The position numbers were made by a program, and so were the translations under genes. DNA of 64,000 bases, taken from NCBI RefSeq assembly GCF_035083965.1, contig NC_089731.1:9026501-9090500 (forward strand), written 5' to 3'. Positions 1 through 12,409 of the stretch are shown in pieces. Source of the DNA: Branchiostoma lanceolatum. Its lineage: Eukaryota > Chordata > Leptocardii > Amphioxiformes > Branchiostomatidae. Every line of letters begins with the position of its first letter. The first letter of the stretch is position 1. The notes beneath the pieces were generated by a model. The model was not told the DNA's origin and searched no databases. It saw only the letters and a program-made list of their open reading frames with translations.

Positions 1-110
1 TAGTACTGTCAACAGCAACTACTGTGTATAGGACTAGCCTTTTATGCATATTCTGATTTGCTATACATATAATTAAGTCATTGATTGTTATTGTGTGTGT
101 GTGGCTACAG

Positions 111-755
111 ACCCCCAACACCTTCTCAGTGTGCACCAAGCACCGTGGGTTCCTGCTGCAGACCCTGGGTGACAAGGACGTCCACGACTGGCTGTACGCC
201 ATCAACCCCCTGCTGGCAGGCACCATCAGGTAATCACAACTGTACTGTTGGTATTAAGACTCTCCTGTGTGTGAACAATCATGTCTAATGCTTATCTTTT
301 TCTTGTTGTATCCTGGAGATACATGACCACAACTGTAATATAAACACAAGTAGGGACTAGATAAGGTGCTTGTCAATCAGGCTGTAGGCTGTACCTTATC
401 CCATCCCTATTTCTGAGGGTTGGGGACTGTATACCTCTAGTATCACTCTCCTCCATGTCTACCTATCCCTGGCCTTCTGCATGCATGCATTCTGCCTTTA
501 ACACCTTTACTGTATACTGTATCATTAAATACAGAGACAGGATGGAACAGTCTTACAGACACCTTTGACTGATGCTACTTTTGTCTATTGTAGAATTCTA
601 TGAATTAACTAAAACGGCACCTGCTTATGATATAATGGGTACTTCAGGGCACTGTATGTTTAACAAAGGGTGAGGGAAGCATTTTTAGCAACTGTTGGTC
701 CTTTGTTTTTTGCAGGTCCAAGCTTGCCCGTCGTGCTGCCTACCTCAGAATCTAG
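111..755 (+). CDS. KIF1-type kinesin, C-terminal PH-domain exons (partial, 3' end only)
   Basis: Two coding exons, 111-229 and 716-755, are joined by a GT-AG intron (phase 2). The translation contains [17 protein letters not shown], then [16 protein letters not shown], and ends [12 protein letters not shown] followed by TAG at 753-755. This matches the extreme C-terminus of KIF1A/KIF1B, where a PH domain binds phosphoinositides on synaptic vesicle precursors. KIF1 motors carry such vesicles along axonal microtubules towards the plus end. The motor, FHA and coiled-coil regions lie outside the window to the left. The reading frame at 85-288 that starts with a GTG is a shadow in another frame. 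KIF1A and KIF1B cannot be told apart, and invertebrates usually have one ancestral Unc-104-like gene, so no symbol is given. Confidence 0.85.
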
Positions 756-2440
756 CCGTGCAGTGCACCCAGTCAGACATGGTGGCATGTGTACTTCCTA
801 ACCATCCTTGCACACACAGACAAGTTCTGTCATGTCATACCCACATGTTGGCACAACCCATGATGATATGTCACTCTTGATCCAAAAGGCAGAAATCATA
901 CCAAAATCATACACATTCTTACGGCAGGGTTAGCAAGATGGAAAATATACTTTTTGTCCAAAGCTACGTTTACTAGATGATTTCATGAGAAGTGAAAGTA
1001 AGACAGCTCTTTTGAAACTCATCCCAATTTTACTGTATCCTGTCACACATACTAGGGAAAGGAAACGTTAACGACCACTAGACTTAACTAAAACATCACA
1101 TTGTATACCCCTCGGCAGTCAGAAGTGCACTTGGATGTAATGTCTGTTTACTGGGACATTTCTTTGCAAAGCTCTAATCTTCCCCCAACATTTCACCACT
1201 ACAACTCTAGATCTTTTATGATGTTTTTGGTACAGGAAAAAAAACAGACATTTTGTGTAAACAACAGTTCAAACAGTTTTGGATCAGTAGTGACTATTCA
1301 TCTGTGATAAGCCAACAAGAGTGTACTGTATAATGTATATTGCTCTCTCTGCTAACCATGCATCATGCTCGCCCATGCAGCATTGCCTCGCACAAACTTA
1401 TGACAAGTAATTTGAGATGCAAAGAGAAAAGAAATGCAAGTGTTACAGATTTTGACAAACTTTTGTGATGTACTATTTTTCCCCAAGCCTAATTGTATAC
1501 CTTCCAGTTGTGGGATGGATAACGTGATTGTACAAATAGCCAAGTGCTGACTGTATGGTGTGGAGTGAGATTGCAGACGTCTTGCCATGTATGTTGTAAG
1601 TTGTTGTAAGGAATATAGAATATGGTACGTAGGCATGGCATACATCGTTCACCATTTATTATGACTTGCTGTGCTGTCTGCCTTGCTTGTATATTTGTGT
1701 GGAAATTAGAATTCAGGGTCTTTCAAAGTTGTCTAATAGCAGACAGTGGATGAAGTGTAAAGATTTGAACAAATCAGCGGAATGTATGAAAATTAGATTT
1801 GTTGTGTAATGTGTATTTTGCAAAGTTTTGCAGAGCAGGATATTATGAAAGTTTTGAAAAAGGACTGAATTTTATTATGGTCTACAGTAATTGATTTAGC
1901 TGGTTCATTTTGTATGCTGCTTGGACATGTATGGCATTGAAATTCTAGCAACTTTCTTGCCATTTTCGTTTTTTTTTTTCTTATGGACCGGGTATTCAAA
2001 CTTATGTTTTCATGCGTTTTATTGTTAAAAGTTGAACTCTTTGTTCCTAGATTATCTCGGGACTAAAAGGCCAGTACCTTCTTTTAGCAAATGCTACTTA
2101 ATTTCTGTTTTTTGACTTGTATTTATTTATATGGTGAATGCTGTGCCATGCGTATGTCCACTAGGAATTCTAGTCCAATTTGAGAGAGAAAATTGTCGCA
2201 ATGTGATTCTCAATGTATATTAATAGACAAGTAGTAATCATCATATTGTAAATCTTCCATCCTATGATATGTTGTATCAAAATGTATGCTAAGAAAAGTT
2301 TTAATGTGCAATGTAACCAAGGCCACACAAATTTGACTTCTTGTTTTGAAAAATCATCCTTGTTTTTTATCAGCAGATTAAGCAAAATACGATTTTCATC
2401 TAAAATCACTGGAAGTAATAAAAAAGGGACAATGGACACA
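756..2440 (+). other. 3' UTR of the KIF1-type gene (probable extent)
   Basis: No convincing coding sequence follows the kinesin stop codon. The stretch is AT-rich and holds only short chance frames. An AATAAA-type polyadenylation signal lies at 2417-2422, and a second AATAAA on this strand is at 3762-3767. The first is chosen because an opposite-strand signal lies just beyond it. The exact cleavage site is inferred. Confidence 0.45.
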
Positions 2441-3951
2441 AAGAGACATTTTTAAGCACCAAACAAGATTATACTTTATTACAATTGATAGTAGGAATGA
2501 AACAATCAACATGAAAATTTGATTCACCAGGAAGCTAAATTTGTATGGCCTAAATGTAAGATAATGCTACAATGTAGTGTTGTTGTACAGGGTGACACAG
2601 AAGTTCTTCCTCCTTCATATAAGCCATATAAGTTTAAGCCTTTAGCATAATATATTTTGGATTTTTGTCAAAGAATATAACAAACATTTTTCCTCTAAAT
2701 CATATTGATTTATAATTTTCTAATGCCATGGTGTCAATCATCAAAATCATTGAGAAGTTGAAATTTAGACTCTTTTGAAGTGTTTTTCTTTGAAAAATTG
2801 AGTCATTGATTAACAATTAAACCTAAGCTGTTGCAATTTATTCGATACACAGGAAGATCCTTTATCACTAGAATGTTGTTGAATTGAATGTACAGTCATT
2901 ACAAACAGTTAAAGTTGTCAAACGTTTCCAGCAAGGAAAAACACAGTTATCTTCTGTGTCACTCTGTCCTCTTGTGCAATTTTGGAAACGCCTAAGACTA
3001 ACAACTGAAAGAAAACACTAGTTATTGTTGTTTAAACTTACACCAGTTCTATGAAATGTTTTGCTTGATAATCTTGACAGCAACAGTCGGAAATGCAACT
3101 GCCTAGAAGCCTCAGATAAACAATGAGATATGGAATGAGATAGTATGTAACAGGTGTTGTGCTGGAATTTCTTCATAGTTCTGGAATAATCATATGAAGT
3201 ACCACTGCAAATTGTTGTAATGTATATGAAATATAAAAAAAGCAGCCATGGCGCTGAAGGAATTAGTACCATGTCTAGGTTGACCCTCAAGGATGTCGTG
3301 TATAAACTTGAAGAAAATCATTACGAGTGCTGAAAATGTGTGATACTAGTTTGAGAACATCGCTTTTGAGTAGAATACCAGTTCCTCTGTACGCATGTCC
3401 ATACATGAACACAGTGAACAAAAATTGGATATCTGAGGTCGAGTTTTTTTTTTTATACCTTTCAAAAAACATTTAGCAAAGAAAGCCAAGTACTGGTATT
3501 TTACCCATAGCTGAGATTGTGTTAGGAGGGTGCTGAAAATTTGAATTTTGCTGTGTCCTTACCATCATGATTTGTACAGATGTGCTTCAGATGAAATTTA
3601 AACAGTTCTGTTGAACAATGCATAGGAGTCGTGATACTCGATCTAGATGCAGTATAACAAATGGTGTATATACCGAGATATAGCTGATACCGTGAGTACA
3701 GTTTTCTCAGCACCTCGTTATTAGGGATGGCTTTTGAGAATGCAGGGAATGGGAGAGACCAAATAAACCTGTATGTGTTGCTTCTGGCATTGCGTTTCCT
3801 GTACTTCTTCTTACGGATAACTTCAAAGCATCTTTACAACAAGTAACCTAATGGTAAGACAGGGACAAATCACAGTTAACAAATTTATATGTCCATGACG
3901 TCAAATGTCCGAAAAATTGTCTACATATATCGTGGTGTTCTAACTTGTATA
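2441..3951 (-). other. 3' UTR / intergenic tail of the JmjC-TPR gene
   Basis: This 1.5 kb lies between two tail-to-tail genes. On the minus strand, AATAAA occurs at 2842-2837 and 2480-2475, so the transcript of the gene at 3952-8689 probably ends at one of these. No coding exon, RNA gene or recognised repeat was seen. Confidence 0.35.
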
Positions 3952-6900
3952 TCAGAGTGTTTGGTCCCCAAATCTCTCTTGGATGAGTTTGGTGGTCTCC
4001 TTCGCTGCACCGGTTTGCCGCGCCCTCTGTTGGGCCTGGAGTAAACGCAGGTAGAACGCTTTCATGTCTGGTCTGGCCTCCACGCCCTGGATAAACGACA
4101 CACAATGTCAGCATTCACTTTCAAAGGTGTCATATCAAATACTCTGCATAGAGAATAAAAACGATTGGGAGTCTGAAAAAGGAGGGCTTACCTTTTGATA
4201 TATCTTCGCAGCATCTTTCCCTTTGCCCTGAAGATTTAAGAAATAAACTCTGTTAACTTGTTGACATGTTTGATAAAAATAGATTGCCCACCATACATTT
4301 TCTGCCATTAGTTACGTTGCTAATGGTCCTTAAGCCCAGTCTATCTCGCTCTAGCTATGACAATAGAATGTATATGTAGGTAGAACACTACGTACCGCCC
4401 GGTTGAGTAGGAAGTCCCCGTACTGTGCGTACGCGTCCCAACATTTCGTGTTCATTCTGATCGCAGCTTTGAACAGGATCTCAGCCTGTCCTAGAAAACC
4501 GAGCTGGGGATACAAACAAAAATTGTAATCGTTCATACTATAGCTAAGGAAGGGTTAAAAACAAACATATGTTAACGTAGTGGAAATATAATCAATTGAA
4601 CAAGACGAATTATAACTGCTAAACAAGTCATTCATGAGTCTTATGATGTAATTGCTTTGTACATTAACCTACCTAAAGACTAATTAAGGTGCCAAAGATT
4701 CGTACCTCAGTGTACATCTGAGCCAGAGACAGGTAAGCGTGAACAAAGAACGGGTCTGCTTCAATCACTCGCTGATTCAGCTGTGGAAAAAACAATGTGT
4801 GAACGAACGGATGGTGTGAGTGGATGGATACATGGATTAAGGAATGTTTTCAACATAAGAATGTATCAGGCACGAGTAGGTAACGACTTAATTCCTGTTG
4901 CACGTCTCCTCATTTCCAAAGGGTAAGTATGGAAAACCTACCAACCACCGTTGACACTACATGTACCTGTTTAGCTTCTTTCGTCCGATCGACATCTGCC
5001 AGAGCTTGGCTGTATCTCAGCATCACTTCGGCGTTCTCTAAATAAGAGAAATAATCAGAAATTTAAATTCCGTTCCTAAAAAGAGGCAATTTTCCCCAGT
5101 TTTACGGTCGTTTTATAGAATCTCGTGGTGATCCGGAGAGGTACTGCATGTTAGTATCTGTTGGGGTGCATCATTAAGACTTCTAGGATACGAACACTTG
5201 GTGACAATATATGTACATGCAAGTATGCAGCGATATATATAAATCATGGTCACAGCATATCAATAGAACCGTGTTCTACAGCTAATGATGTGCTACAGAA
5301 CTACAGGTACGGTTTGATGTGGTTTAGTCTTTTATCTTTTGCACCCTCTCTCTAGCGTCCGTTCCTAGATATTGAATTTATCTGAATAGCAGAGTTTTAC
5401 GTTGACTAAATCACAAGAACAATCTCAAGTGGCATTACACACCTGGCAAGAGTTCATGCAGCTTCTTGAACACGTGAACTTGACCTTCCCGTGCCTGCTC
5501 CTTGAACTTGTACTGGGGATCGACAAGTCTGTCATCGTTCCTGTTCCCTTGAAAAAGAAGCATGATAAAGACGAGGTTTTTTTCAGACTCACAATTTGAT
5601 TTACATCGGTATTGGTCGATAGAATCCCCTTCTGGCGTAGCATGCCAACGCGCAACTTTGATGTAAAGAGTTGACTTTCCTTTTTCACTGTTACCAGTTA
5701 TCGAAGTGATATATTTTTCTTCATGGTCGTATATCCTATTTAAGAAAGGAAGTCTTCTTCAAGTTGGCGGTCTGAGGTATTTACCTTCAAAAAACCATCT
5801 CCCCAAGTTAGTGCTGGCGTCCTTTCTCTTCATCTTTATAGACACGGTTTCTCCGATGTTCAGTACGCTGTGGTAGTAGCCTTCCGGCTGGGATGGAAGA
5901 AAAAAAATAGTTGCTCGGGTTGCTCGAGATATGAAAGGGTTTATCACTTACTAGAAGAAACATTTCGTTATTATCTAGATATTCAAAGTACTTTTTTTTA
6001 ATTTCAAAAGTCAAAAAGTAAGTGTTTTCAAACCCTGCATAATTATTGCGGCACATATGATTATCGAATTCGAATCATTTTCTAGATGTTTGCCAGGTTT
6101 ATTCATAGCCCTTACCAGATACAATATTTCTCCCTCTTCTAAAACACACTCCATCGGCTTTGTCTTGTCCTTTAGTTTGGGATAGACGTCCGTGAACCAG
6201 TCAATCACGCTGTACCCTGGCCAGAAACCTGCAAGTAGGAAAATAGTCTGACTTGTTTTGAAGTGTCAATGTCATCATGTTGTGAAAAATTTCATTGATA
6301 TGCCTAATTAAGATAGCTAGATTTGTTTAGTTATAAAGACTTGTTGAATGCCTCTATTATGGTTGAAAAAGCTTGTGACAACATGTCGAATAACAATGTA
6401 TATTGATGAACCTACCTATCATACATATACTGTAATGTTGTGGTGGTCCGCGCCTTATCAAAGTAACGGCACAAGAATCCCCCCTCTCCAACCTACCCGA
6501 CCGCCCAAACCACCCACTAATAAATTCTACAGTCAAACAGGTCAGGAAGAGGTGGCAAGGCGACGAAAGTTACTGAGAACGCACCTCCCGGTGGAGTGTG
6601 TTGTGGCGGGTAGAGGAACCAGCGCTGCCGACCGAACACCAGTCCGCTCCACCCGTCCGTCTCCGTGTGGAACGCCACGCCTGATCGGGAGGTCCCCACG
6701 GAAAACGTCACGTCAGCGCCGATATCCTAAAAAAATACGCTTCTTAATAATCTTGGAAGTTAACGTCTTCCCCAAGACAAAAACTGCACGTGTAACCAAG
6801 TACCATTTCCCAGCCCCAAGAACACTATAGAGTTTGGTACTACCTGCAGTTGTATGAAATATGGCTGTAAAGGTAAAAATTTATTTTCTGTCTTACCGAA

Positions 6901-8689
6901 AGAAATGCTGGAGGGTTGACTGTTTGGTCCAGGCAGCTGTCTCTGTAAAAATCCCTGTCATGGACCTGTCTGAATTTAGAAAGTAGAACATTTTAAGCTA
7001 TACGGGGAACTTATTTGCAAAGTAAAGTAAAGTAAGGTAAGGTAAGGTAAGGTAAGGTAAGGTAAGGTAAGGTAAGGTAAGGTAAGGTAAGGTAAGGTAA
7101 GGTAAGGTAAGGTAAGGTAAGGTAAGGTAAAGTAAAGTAAAGTAAAGTAAAGTAAAGTAAAGTAAAGTAAAGTAAAGTAAAGTAAAGTAAAGCAAAGCAA
7201 AGTAAGTTATTTGTAACAATACAGACAATTTTTCACTGACGTTGAAATTCGTTCATAAAGTCCTTTATTTTTCGAAGGGTTAAACAATAAAGAAATGTTA
7301 AACTTACCGTGGCTCTTCATCCTTCTGTCCTGCCATAGTTGATAAGAACTCGTAGAAAGACGTCTCGTTGTCTCCTACGCCACCGTTGCGCACTATGTCT
7401 AGAGATGTACCTGTATGGAACAGGCACATATATCCGTCAGTCATATGTCCTGCATGCCTGACACACTGATATATCAAAGGACTTGTATACAAAACTAGTA
7501 TCGTCCTGTCAGTTATCAAAAACCAATTGGCAACGTCCCTGAAGCGTCGTCAAAAATATCGTGAAGATATACGACAATGCCTCCCTTGTCCATCGGATGT
7601 AGATTACACAGAAAGCACATAGGACATGTAAAGGCTCATGGGTAGAAAGACCACTCCGCCATTTAGCCCTTTTTTGTTTTCCACCCGTTTGCCATTTCTG
7701 ATGTTTGTTCATACCATTTCCCCTAAGACCCCCTTCTCTCACCTGATCGGACCGTCCAGCCGGAGTATTTCCCCAGTAGGTTCCGTTTGCTCCATTCCTG
7801 TGTGTTTATCCACCCGGAAGCGCCACTCCGGAACCTGATGATCAGCGGGTTCTTATACCTGGGGAACGGTAGATTAGCAGTGTCAGAACGACTAGGAGAA
7901 AGAACTGGAAAACTTAATGATATAATCTTTCATCAGATAATTGTGATGGAAGGCATTCAATGTTTTCACTTTGTTGCTTCCAAAATGTGTGTGAAAATAG
8001 GTGAAATACAAATCTCATCGATCTATCTCATGCATCTTATGACAAAAGAAATTATAACTGTTTTACCTGAAGTTATCTTTGAAGAGTTGTGGAGTGACGT
8101 CATCCACATAGTGCCTGTCAATCAGACATGATGACGTCGACAGTGTCTGCCTGGTCTCCCTGTCTGCAGACTTCCATCCCCCTGTTCCATCGCTCTCTTG
8201 TATCGAGTCGACTTTATCAGGATGTATTTCCTCAGATTTTCTCGATATTTTGGTACTTTTGTCGGTCACGCGGGGGTAATGATACCAAGGTCTGTTAAAG
8301 TCTTGCTCGATTATGTTTTCTTGGTTCGCTTTTTCCGGTTCGGGCGGTAAGAAAGACTTGGCTTCTTTTTCCGGTTGTTTGATTTTGTCCGTGATTTCAA
8401 GGACATTATCAGTGTTTTCTACAGGTTTGGGTGACGTTTCTGTTGGAAGATTGACGGTTTGTTTGGGGCCGGTGAGAAACGCCATAAGAATAGCTCCAAG
8501 TAGGAAAGCACCCGCGACATAGAATAACGTGTCGGTAGGGTTCCCGGCATGCCTTGTTGCAGACCCTCTTCTCGACGGTGTGTCGGTCTTCGTCTTTTTG
8601 TTGTCGTCATCGGTCACGTGACCTGCGCCATTTTCCTCTTTCTCTTGTTTTCGCTTCCTCAGTTCTGCAGCTTTGTTATTTTTCCCCAT
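3952..8689 (-). CDS. Type II membrane JmjC-domain protein, JMJD8-like, with TPR-like C-terminus
   Basis: There are thirteen exons: 8689-8067, 7858-7743, 7410-7308, 6969-6897, 6726-6585, 6228-6116, 5887-5785, 5547-5443, 5037-4967, 4780-4706, 4503-4396, 4227-4192 and 4086-3952. All junctions are GT-AG with matching phases (1803 nt, 600 residues). Residues 1-53 are charged; about 54-73 form one hydrophobic segment without a cleavable signal, so the rest should be luminal. Residues 208-420 match the JMJD8 type of JmjC domain (DGWSGLVFGRQRWFLYPP, EEGEILYLPEGYYHSVLNIG). The Fe(II) triad is visible as H325-x-E327 and H396. Residues 440-600 hold helical repeats such as AYLSLAQMYTELGFLGQAEILFKAA cut by exon borders, typical of TPRs. 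Human JMJD8 is an ER-luminal protein without TPRs. The substrate is unknown; hydroxylase activity is inferred from the triad only. Confidence 0.82.
7019..7206. repeat. Pentanucleotide array (AAGTA / GGTAA) in an intron of the JmjC-TPR gene
   Basis: About 37 tandem 5-mers sit between exons 3 and 4 of the JmjC-TPR gene. The array begins with three AAGTA-type units, turns into about twenty GGTAA units, then returns to AAGTA units, ending with two AAGCA variants. The unit is not a known telomere motif. Two long frames that read through it as repeated L-T-L-P-Y are artefacts of the 5-bp periodicity. Confidence 0.95.
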
Positions 8690-11314
8690 GCTGGCCTTAC
8701 TACGAGTTCATGGGGAAATGCGACGTGTTTTAAAATTATGTGTATCAGAAAACCGCGTTGATAGGGATATCATTTATGGATGGTATTCTAATCAATTTTC
8801 TTCGATGTGTCCCCTCACCTACATGTATCTACAGACAAGCATTCGATCTCGTGCTCTAACGTGGAAACCAATGAAAATAACTAATGTATTTTTTGCTCAG
8901 ACAAATCATCAAAATGGCGACATTTTCCTGAAACCTGTTCTCACGCACTAGTCGTCTTTGAACCACTTTTCACCACAGATGTTACAATTCAACTTTCAAG
9001 GCTTAAAATATATTGCTGGCTCTTGATTCTTGTATTTTCTGACGCCATTTGAGTTAGATAACGTATTGTAACATTTTCATACAATCAAGAATCATCCCAT
9101 ACCGGTCACTGTAAGGTACAAAGTACCGGAATCAATTCGTTAGCTCTAGGTTATATGATCTATAAAGTATTATCATGATATTTATGACAAATAATCCTAA
9201 AATCTATCGAAAAATATTGGTAACAAGAAAGTCAACCTACCTTATCAACACCACAAGCCGTGTCTCCCTGTAGAAGTAATGCGACCGTTAGACGTCCAAG
9301 TTGTGCCGACTCAAAGGCCACGTCATAGCCCACACCAGCTTGTGACTTTGTGACACGTTTCACCCCATTCTTGCCACATGGTCTGGGACGGTTCACAAAG
9401 ATGTAGCACAAATCGATTGTAATTGTATTCGAAATGAATAAGCGAACGAAATCCCACTCCTTTTGCTATTAATGGACGCTCCCCTTTTGAGCGGCCTCCA
9501 ACCATATAGCGACCAGCTGTTGTGGGGTGTCCTTTAGCCGTGAGCGCTTCGCTCGGCTTTCGATAATTGTTTGTTTTAAACGTGTGTAAATACAAGGCTG
9601 CAAACCGGCTTCACAGCCACTACTAAGCTTACTGGGGGCGACGAGACGGCTACATTTGTCCGAGTGATGTGTGTACACACTGACTTGATTTTTTTGGATG
9701 AGCCAAAGCTCATAAGCCCACTTTTGTTCAAATTGCGAAGACATGTACATCTTTGATGAGTCTCGTATCGCCTCTTAAGCTTTTTTGAAAAACATGTTCT
9801 TGCTCTGACTCGATCAAAGAATATTTCATACAGGTCTTTACTCCAGGGACCATTATTTCGCAAGTCCCACCTAAAGACCATCTTTGCAATACTGTCGTCA
9901 TGATCTTTCCTCACGCTCTTCACTTAAATCATCGGCTAAATATTGTCACAGAATTTGTAAATACGTGTTGCCTAACCTTGATCCGTCCGGGCAGAAGTTA
10001 CTTATGAAGTGGGGGTGTTAGCTCCTACGGGGTAATTTTATGTTGACGCATCGAATGACATTAAGTATCAAAGTGTATTTTTACATATCCTTAAGCAGGC
10101 GTACATCATTTTTATTTCACGTGGAATGTATAAGCTTACGGGGTAAAATGGAATTAATCTGCAGCTTTGATTTTTGACAGTTAAAGAGTCGTTATGGCGC
10201 CGTAAGACTGACCAGTTGATCCACTTGGATGATGTACACAGACTGTACGACATCAGGACAAAGGTCAAAGAGCAAGAGTAAAGAGCGACAGTTGATACTT
10301 AAATGCATCGATAGTATTTTGTTTATTTACGAACGAGACATTACCGTTAGTGGATTACGCGTAGCTTCACAACACTGTCTCAACAGGAAGTCATCACCAG
10401 TGATGAACCGAGACGAGGGGGGATACAAGCTCAGCCACGTTTGTGGATTACGTTCTCGCCGCAAAAGCGCCACCTACATCGGCTACTTATAGCGGTGAGA
10501 AGCAGTACTCCAGTCAGAAGCTCTGAAGAAGGTGTCTGACAGACACCGAAACGTCAGCAGGTGATATTCCTGGTTGTGTAAAAAGAGACTCCAAATATCC
10601 TATTTTCTACCAACCTGATGAAATTATTTTCGGAAGGACTGTCTCAACATTTTTTAAACATTCCGGAAGAGACTACACTAACTGTACGTTCCGGTAGATT
10701 GACTTTTTCCATGTTTTTAAGTAGATCTACTCTAAACAAGCCGATCACAACTCGTTTCAATCACATGCAATTGTAATTGCCATGATGATAATTGATAAGT
10801 CTCGATCTCTGTCTAGTCTGACCTATCTTTTCTATCCCTCTTTATGTGCTATACATAACACCTGACAGAAACAGTTAATACAAGTGACACGGTAGACGAG
10901 AAAGAAACGACTAGATGATTTTACATATATATATTTTTTTTGCATGTTTGCCGATCAATTGATCCAATTCCCTTTTAAAATGCAGCAGTTTCAATACACA
11001 TTAACATGTAATCACAGAGACCTGCACAAATGGAGCCAGGGAAACATTGTACCACGTGCCATCACTTCCAATCTTATTTATAATCTCTACTTCATGTCAT
11101 CTCACAAAGACATGTTTTGGGATGAACAACGAGCTCGAGTCAACGAGAATAAAAGACGATTTGCAAGTTACCATAAATCCGTTAGTGTGAGGGTAGTGTA
11201 AAGAGAACTACAGAACAATATTTGTTATCAATGTAGATACATGTGCACAGTCACCTAGACCTCAGTTCAGATACGCATTCGTCAAATTGAAACTTTTCAT
11301 TTGCACCTCAAGTA
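8690..11314. other. Intergenic, repeat-rich; stop-poor segment near 9242-9923
   Basis: This holds the promoter side of the JmjC-TPR gene and then unassigned sequence. On the minus strand, 9923-9242 is unusually open in staggered frames. One of them ends in G-R-L-T-V-A-L-L-L-Q-G-D-T-A-C-G before a donor-like AAG/GTAGGT at about 9242. I recognise no family. It may be an exon of an unmodelled transcript or a decayed transposon. The rest shows short frames only, plus the stem-loop motif listed separately at 10523-10552. Confidence 0.4.
10523..10552 (+). repeat. Hammerhead-like stem-loop of a dispersed retroelement
   Basis: CTGAAGA (10523-10529) is followed by a 7-bp perfect stem, GGTGTCT/AGACACC, with loop GAC, and then GAAAC (10548-10552) and GTC. 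This order equals the hammerhead core CUGANGA, helix II, GAAA, with one extra A before helix II. Related motifs occur at 16722-16749 and 17131-17159. Such motifs are known from Penelope-like retroelements. Catalysis is not shown. Confidence 0.5.
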
Positions 11315-11537
11315 GACATGCATCTAAAAGCTGCATTGCAGAAACGTTTGACGTATGGGTATTTAGGAGGTGAAGACTTAAAATTTTTGGAAAAGACCGT
11401 TCTAGGAGGGTTGATGAACGGAGATGCTTGAGGAAGATTGATCGAGTCTTTTTATCAGTCAGTCGGGAGGTTGTCGAGACATACAGGAAATCTGTATGTT
11501 TCTCCAAATCCAACCCAGCTGCAGGGTGAACCTTTCC
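11315..11537 (-). pseudogene. Dead partial copy of the first exon of the neighbouring LRR receptor
   Basis: On the minus strand this stretch is closely similar by eye (about four bases in five) to the 3' half of exon 1 of the LRR receptor at 14052-14490. It covers the segment from the cysteine-rich N-cap (SPCRWVGYGGTY in the intact gene) through KHLR..SLLERSFPN. In the parent frame the copy reads P-T-D followed by TGA and TAA where the gene has P-T-D-F-D, so it cannot be translated. No LRRCT, membrane segment or tail follows it. The copy lies about 3 kb downstream of the intact exon in the same orientation, which suggests a local tandem duplication followed by decay. Confidence 0.8.
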
Positions 11538-12409
11538 TATTTCTATATCTCGCATGTTAACAGTGAAATCGAGTTTGTCATGTTCAATATAACTTTGACC
11601 TCTTTAGATTGGCCAGGACAGGGAGGATCTGTCGCAAGCACAAAATATAGGTGACACCATGACGCTTTGCGTGATGTTGTGTTATGGTATTGTCAATATC
11701 GTGATTGTCTGACTGCGGTTTCTTGGCACGCCTGTCTACGTGTGAATTTGGGTTAAATGTGGCTACACTCAAGGTTACTATACAATTGTAGACCTGGAAA
11801 GGACGACAAATAAGTAGAAAGTGTCCATTTTTAGGAACACGAATACATAATGCACATCTATTCCACGAATGTGCCAATTGCTAGATAGGTTAAAAGTCAG
11901 TGACATTCTAGAAACAGACGGTTCAACTAATTTTTTTTCATCTCTGAATGTATATTGGCGACCCAGATCCGACTTGAGAGGCGGTTCATTGTCCATCGGT
12001 TTTTCTTCATAAAACACTGTAAGTCCGCATATGTCTTACATACAAACTCTCCCGATCCTGGCCCGTATACCATGTACCATCGTGCTATCAGCTGTCAGTG
12101 TCAGCTGTCTGCTGTTCTATGACCTCTTTGAACTTGTTGAGAAACAACAGAGACTACTGAGCATAGTTTCATCTTGTAGTTGTGCCATTTTGGTATATGA
12201 TTTCATGTTGCAAATGTTTACGTAGTTTTATTGTCTTGTCTGGAGTGATATCCAACCGAGAATAGCTAGCTTGCAAACTCATGTCCGTTAGCCAACCGTC
12301 AGTTAGTGACGGTAGGGAAATGGATGTTAGCTAGCTTTATACGACCGCGCATGGTAAGTTATTGTCCAGTCTTTAAACCTAATTGCATGTTGTATGTTTG
12401 TGCATGCGG
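11538..12409. other. Non-coding stretch 3' of the LRR receptor
   Basis: Only short chance frames are seen on either strand. It presumably contains the 3' UTR of the LRR receptor gene, which is transcribed leftwards. No RNA gene or clear repeat was found. Confidence 0.4.

Noticed and set aside
6976..7228. Two minus-strand frames reading repeated L-T-L-P-Y
   Set aside because: They are translations of a 5-bp simple repeat inside an intron.
10944..11201. 85-codon plus-strand frame
   Set aside because: No recognisable motif, AT-rich context and no splice or promoter support.
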